Shown here one piece after another: positions 25,092 through 26,609 of a stretch of 26,609 nt of DNA. Position 1 is the stretch's first letter; each line of letters opens with the position of its first letter. A program made the translations under genes and the position numbers. The DNA is from CAZWCX01 sp964632945 (lineage in GTDB: Bacteria > Planctomycetota > MHYJ01 > WSZJ01 > CAZWCX01): NCBI GenBank assembly GCA_964632945.1, contig CAZWCX010000103.1:1-26609 (forward strand), read 5' to 3'. The notes under the pieces are model-generated. The model searched no databases and was not told the DNA's origin. It worked only from the letters and a program-made list of their open reading frames with translations.

Positions 25092-25163
25092 TTCCCGGTG
25101 GTGTAATTGGTAACACTAGGGATTTTGGTTCCCTCATTGGAGGTTCGAATCCTCCCCGGGAAA
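25092..25163 (+). tRNA. tRNA-Gln (anticodon UUG)
   Basis: The cloverleaf is complete: acceptor TTCCCGG/CCGGGAA, D-stem GTGT/ACAC, anticodon stem AGGGA/TCCCT with loop TTTTGGT (anticodon TTG), and T-arm GGAGG-TTCGAAT-CCTCC. The discriminator is A25163 and the CCA end is not encoded (ACCT follows). The HEAT-protein gene starts 19 nt later. Confidence 0.95.
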
Positions 25164-25182
25164 CCTTTCTTTCAGGCGCCTG

Positions 25183-26433
25183 ATGTCCGCACCGGGCACC
25201 CCCCTTCGCAAGACCGGGACCCCGTTCGGGTTTTCCCGAGCCGGGCTGTGCCTCTATGCGGCCGGTTTGGCGTTCGCCTTCTCGCTGGGTCGATTGACCG
25301 CGCCTCCCGCTTCGCGTCCGATCGTGAATGCGCCGCACGCGCGCGAGGAGGCGGCGGCGCCCGCACGCCCGCATCCGGCGCCGGACGCCTCCGCGGATCC
25401 GACCACCGACGCGCAGGAAGTCGCCCGCCTGCGCGGGGAACTCGATCTTCTGCGCGCGCGCCTGGAGTCGGCGGAGGCCACGGCCCTCGCCACCGGAAAG
25501 CCCGCCGTTCGCCCCTCGGCGAAACCCGGCGAACCGGCCTCGGTCGAGCAGGCGTTCGAGGACCTGCGCGCCGCCGTGGCGTCGGGCGACGATGCCGAAG
25601 CCAAGCGCCTGGCGGGAGTCCTGCGCAAGCTCGTCGACAAAGACCCAGACGCCGCCCTGCGCCTGCTCGCCCTGGCCGAAGGAGAGACCGATCCGCGACT
25701 GGTGGCGCACGCCTACGAGGCCGTGCGGGGAAACGAACTCCTCGGCGACGCCCGGCTACGCGCGCGCGTCCTCGGCTTGTTGCGCAGCCATCCCGACTCG
25801 GCCCACAAGCGGGCGGCGCTCTCCTGGCTCAATCGCGCCATCCAACGCGATGCCGGCGCCCTGGCGCTCATCACCTCGGGAGATCTGAGTACGACCGTGT
25901 CGCTGCTGCGCTGGGACACCGATCCGGCCTTGCGCCGCGAAGCCGCCCAGTTGCTGCAGAAGTTTACGGATCGACCCGAGGTGTTCGCCGCCTTGCGCGA
26001 CGTCGCCGGCAAGATCGGCGACGAGGCCGTGGATGCCCGCCTCGCCGCCCTCGAGGCCGTGCGCACCCACGATTCCCCCGAGACGGTAAGCGTCCTGCTG
26101 CGCGTCCTGCAGGACGATCCGGACGACCGGATGCGACGCAAGGCCGTCGAGTCCCTGGCCATCCTGGCGCCGAAGGAGTCGAAGGAGGAGGTCGTGGCGG
26201 CGCTGGAAATCGCGATTGCGCGCGAGACGCAGCAGGAGCAGCGCGGCATGATGCTGCTTTCGCTCATCCGCGTCTCCCCCGATTCCGCCTCTCCGGTCAT
26301 TCGGAGGCTGCTCCCGACCGTGGAGGACTCGAAGCAGCGCGAGATGCTGAACGCGACCGCGGAGATGCTCGACGCGGGGGAACGCGACTGGCTGAAAATC
26401 ATGCTCAAGCTTCAGGGGCGCATGGGTCGCTAG
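25183..26433 (+). CDS. Membrane-anchored HEAT-repeat protein
   Basis: The 416-residue protein has an N-terminal membrane anchor (about 18-36), a Pro/Ala-rich spacer, a short coiled coil (about 77-100), and HEAT-like helical repeats (about 120-410) such as DPALRREAAQLLQKFTDRP and DPDDRMRRKAVESLAILAP. It is probably an exported scaffold held at the inner membrane; partners are unknown. The ATG at 25183 is 19 nt after tRNA-Gln, and the ribosome site is replaced by a 10-bp palindrome, CAGGCGCCTG (25173-25182). No separate promoter is visible, so read-through from the tRNA promoter is possible. The TAG stop is part of the palindromic element at 26429-26598, so the original C-terminus may have been changed by insertion of that element. 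Confidence 0.86.
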   Translation: MSAPGTPLRKTGTPFGFSRAGLCLYAAGLAFAFSLGRLTAPPASRPIVNAPHAREEAAAPARPHPAPDASADPTTDAQEVARLRGELDLLRARLESAEATALATGKPAVRPSAKPGEPASVEQAFEDLRAAVASGDDAEAKRLAGVLRKLVDKDPDAALRLLALAEGETDPRLVAHAYEAVRGNELLGDARLRARVLGLLRSHPDSAHKRAALSWLNRAIQRDAGALALITSGDLSTTVSLLRWDTDPALRREAAQLLQKFTDRPEVFAALRDVAGKIGDEAVDARLAALEAVRTHDSPETVSVLLRVLQDDPDDRMRRKAVESLAILAPKESKEEVVAALEIAIARETQQEQRGMMLLSLIRVSPDSASPVIRRLLPTVEDSKQREMLNATAEMLDAGERDWLKIMLKLQGRMGR

Positions 26434-26598
26434 TGGGTCTTCAATCTTGAGATCCCAGGTTCGGCCGAGGCGATTTTCGCGCCCGGCGAGGCGCGAGGAG
26501 GAGGCGATGCCCCCGTGCATCGCCGACGACGAGCAACGAAGCCCGGCGCGAAACGCGACCGGACCAACCTGGGAAATCAAGGTTGAAGCCCCACTAGC
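26429..26598. repeat. 170-bp imperfect palindrome, MITE-like or dispersed repeat
   Basis: The sequence folds back on itself about a centre between 26513 and 26514. Outer arms start GCTAGTGGG (26429-26437) and end CCCACTAGC (26590-26598); the inner stem is GGCGATGC (26503-26510) with GCATCGCC (26517-26524). Arms of about 55 bp are mostly complementary, with a few mismatches. No transposase is inside. It may be a non-autonomous element with long terminal inverted repeats or a bidirectional terminator; the stop codon of the preceding gene lies in the left arm. Confidence 0.85.
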
Positions 26599-26609
26599 CC
26601 GGATTATTC

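Overview
This is a GC-rich bacterial window (clearly above 60% G+C by eye). Its coding style and gene content fit a Planctomycetota-like or other nitrite-oxidising lineage: two eukaryotic-type Ser/Thr kinases (one fused to TPR repeats), three large HEAT-repeat proteins, and secreted proteins built from unusual domain combinations. Promoters look sigma70-like (TTGnnn - 16 to 18 nt - TAnnnT) and ribosome sites are AGGAGG-type. The taxonomic placement is inference; there is no rRNA or ribosomal protein gene here to settle it.

Left part, minus strand (1-7444): a compact respiratory operon, read leftwards, in the order gamma-type cytochrome/haem-b fusion (3948-5642), catalytic molybdenum subunit NxrA (479-3928), a 95-residue protein (167-454), and the iron-sulphur subunit NxrB (1-155, cut by the window edge). 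The 1149-residue alpha subunit carries a Tat signal, a C-x3-D-x3-C-xn-C iron-sulphur site and a GDQAPGHPW segment with the presumed Mo-ligand Asp. It looks like the periplasmic nitrite oxidoreductase clade (Nitrospira, Nitrospina, anammox). The gamma-like subunit has two c-type haem domains joined to an ethylbenzene-dehydrogenase-gamma-like haem b domain, so electrons could pass from Mo/FeS to haem b to haem c within one complex. Upstream on the same strand is an acyltransferase with an N-terminal zinc-finger-like motif (6131-7444).

Middle, plus strand (7690-18476): a membrane Ser/Thr kinase with about 870 residues after its transmembrane segment, much of it TPR repeat (7690-11484); a secreted EF-hand-like/HEAT/von Willebrand A protein (11561-14452); a gene of unknown function (14943-15641) behind a near-consensus promoter and a leader terminator; a cytoplasmic zinc-ribbon kinase (16146-17156) and a GT4 glycosyltransferase (17214-18476), probably co-transcribed.

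Right part: a minus-strand secreted CBM9/DOMON-like protein (18738-20132), converging on the glycosyltransferase gene; then a likely plus-strand operon of PHP-family metal hydrolase (20510-21145), beta-propeller/HEAT protein (21166-23448) and PIG-L deacetylase (23465-24199); a small two-helix membrane protein (24543-25007); a tRNA-Gln(UUG) with its own promoter (25092-25163); and a membrane-anchored HEAT protein (25183-26433). The stop codon of the last lies inside a 170-bp imperfect palindrome (26429-26598), apparently a dispersed, MITE-like element.

The metabolic core is the nitrite oxidoreductase operon. The remaining genes are signalling, envelope and protein-scaffold functions with no proven link to it. 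The candidate new biology is the cytochrome-fused Nxr gamma subunit with the small partner gene, the leader-terminator unit at 14808-14908, and the terminal palindrome.
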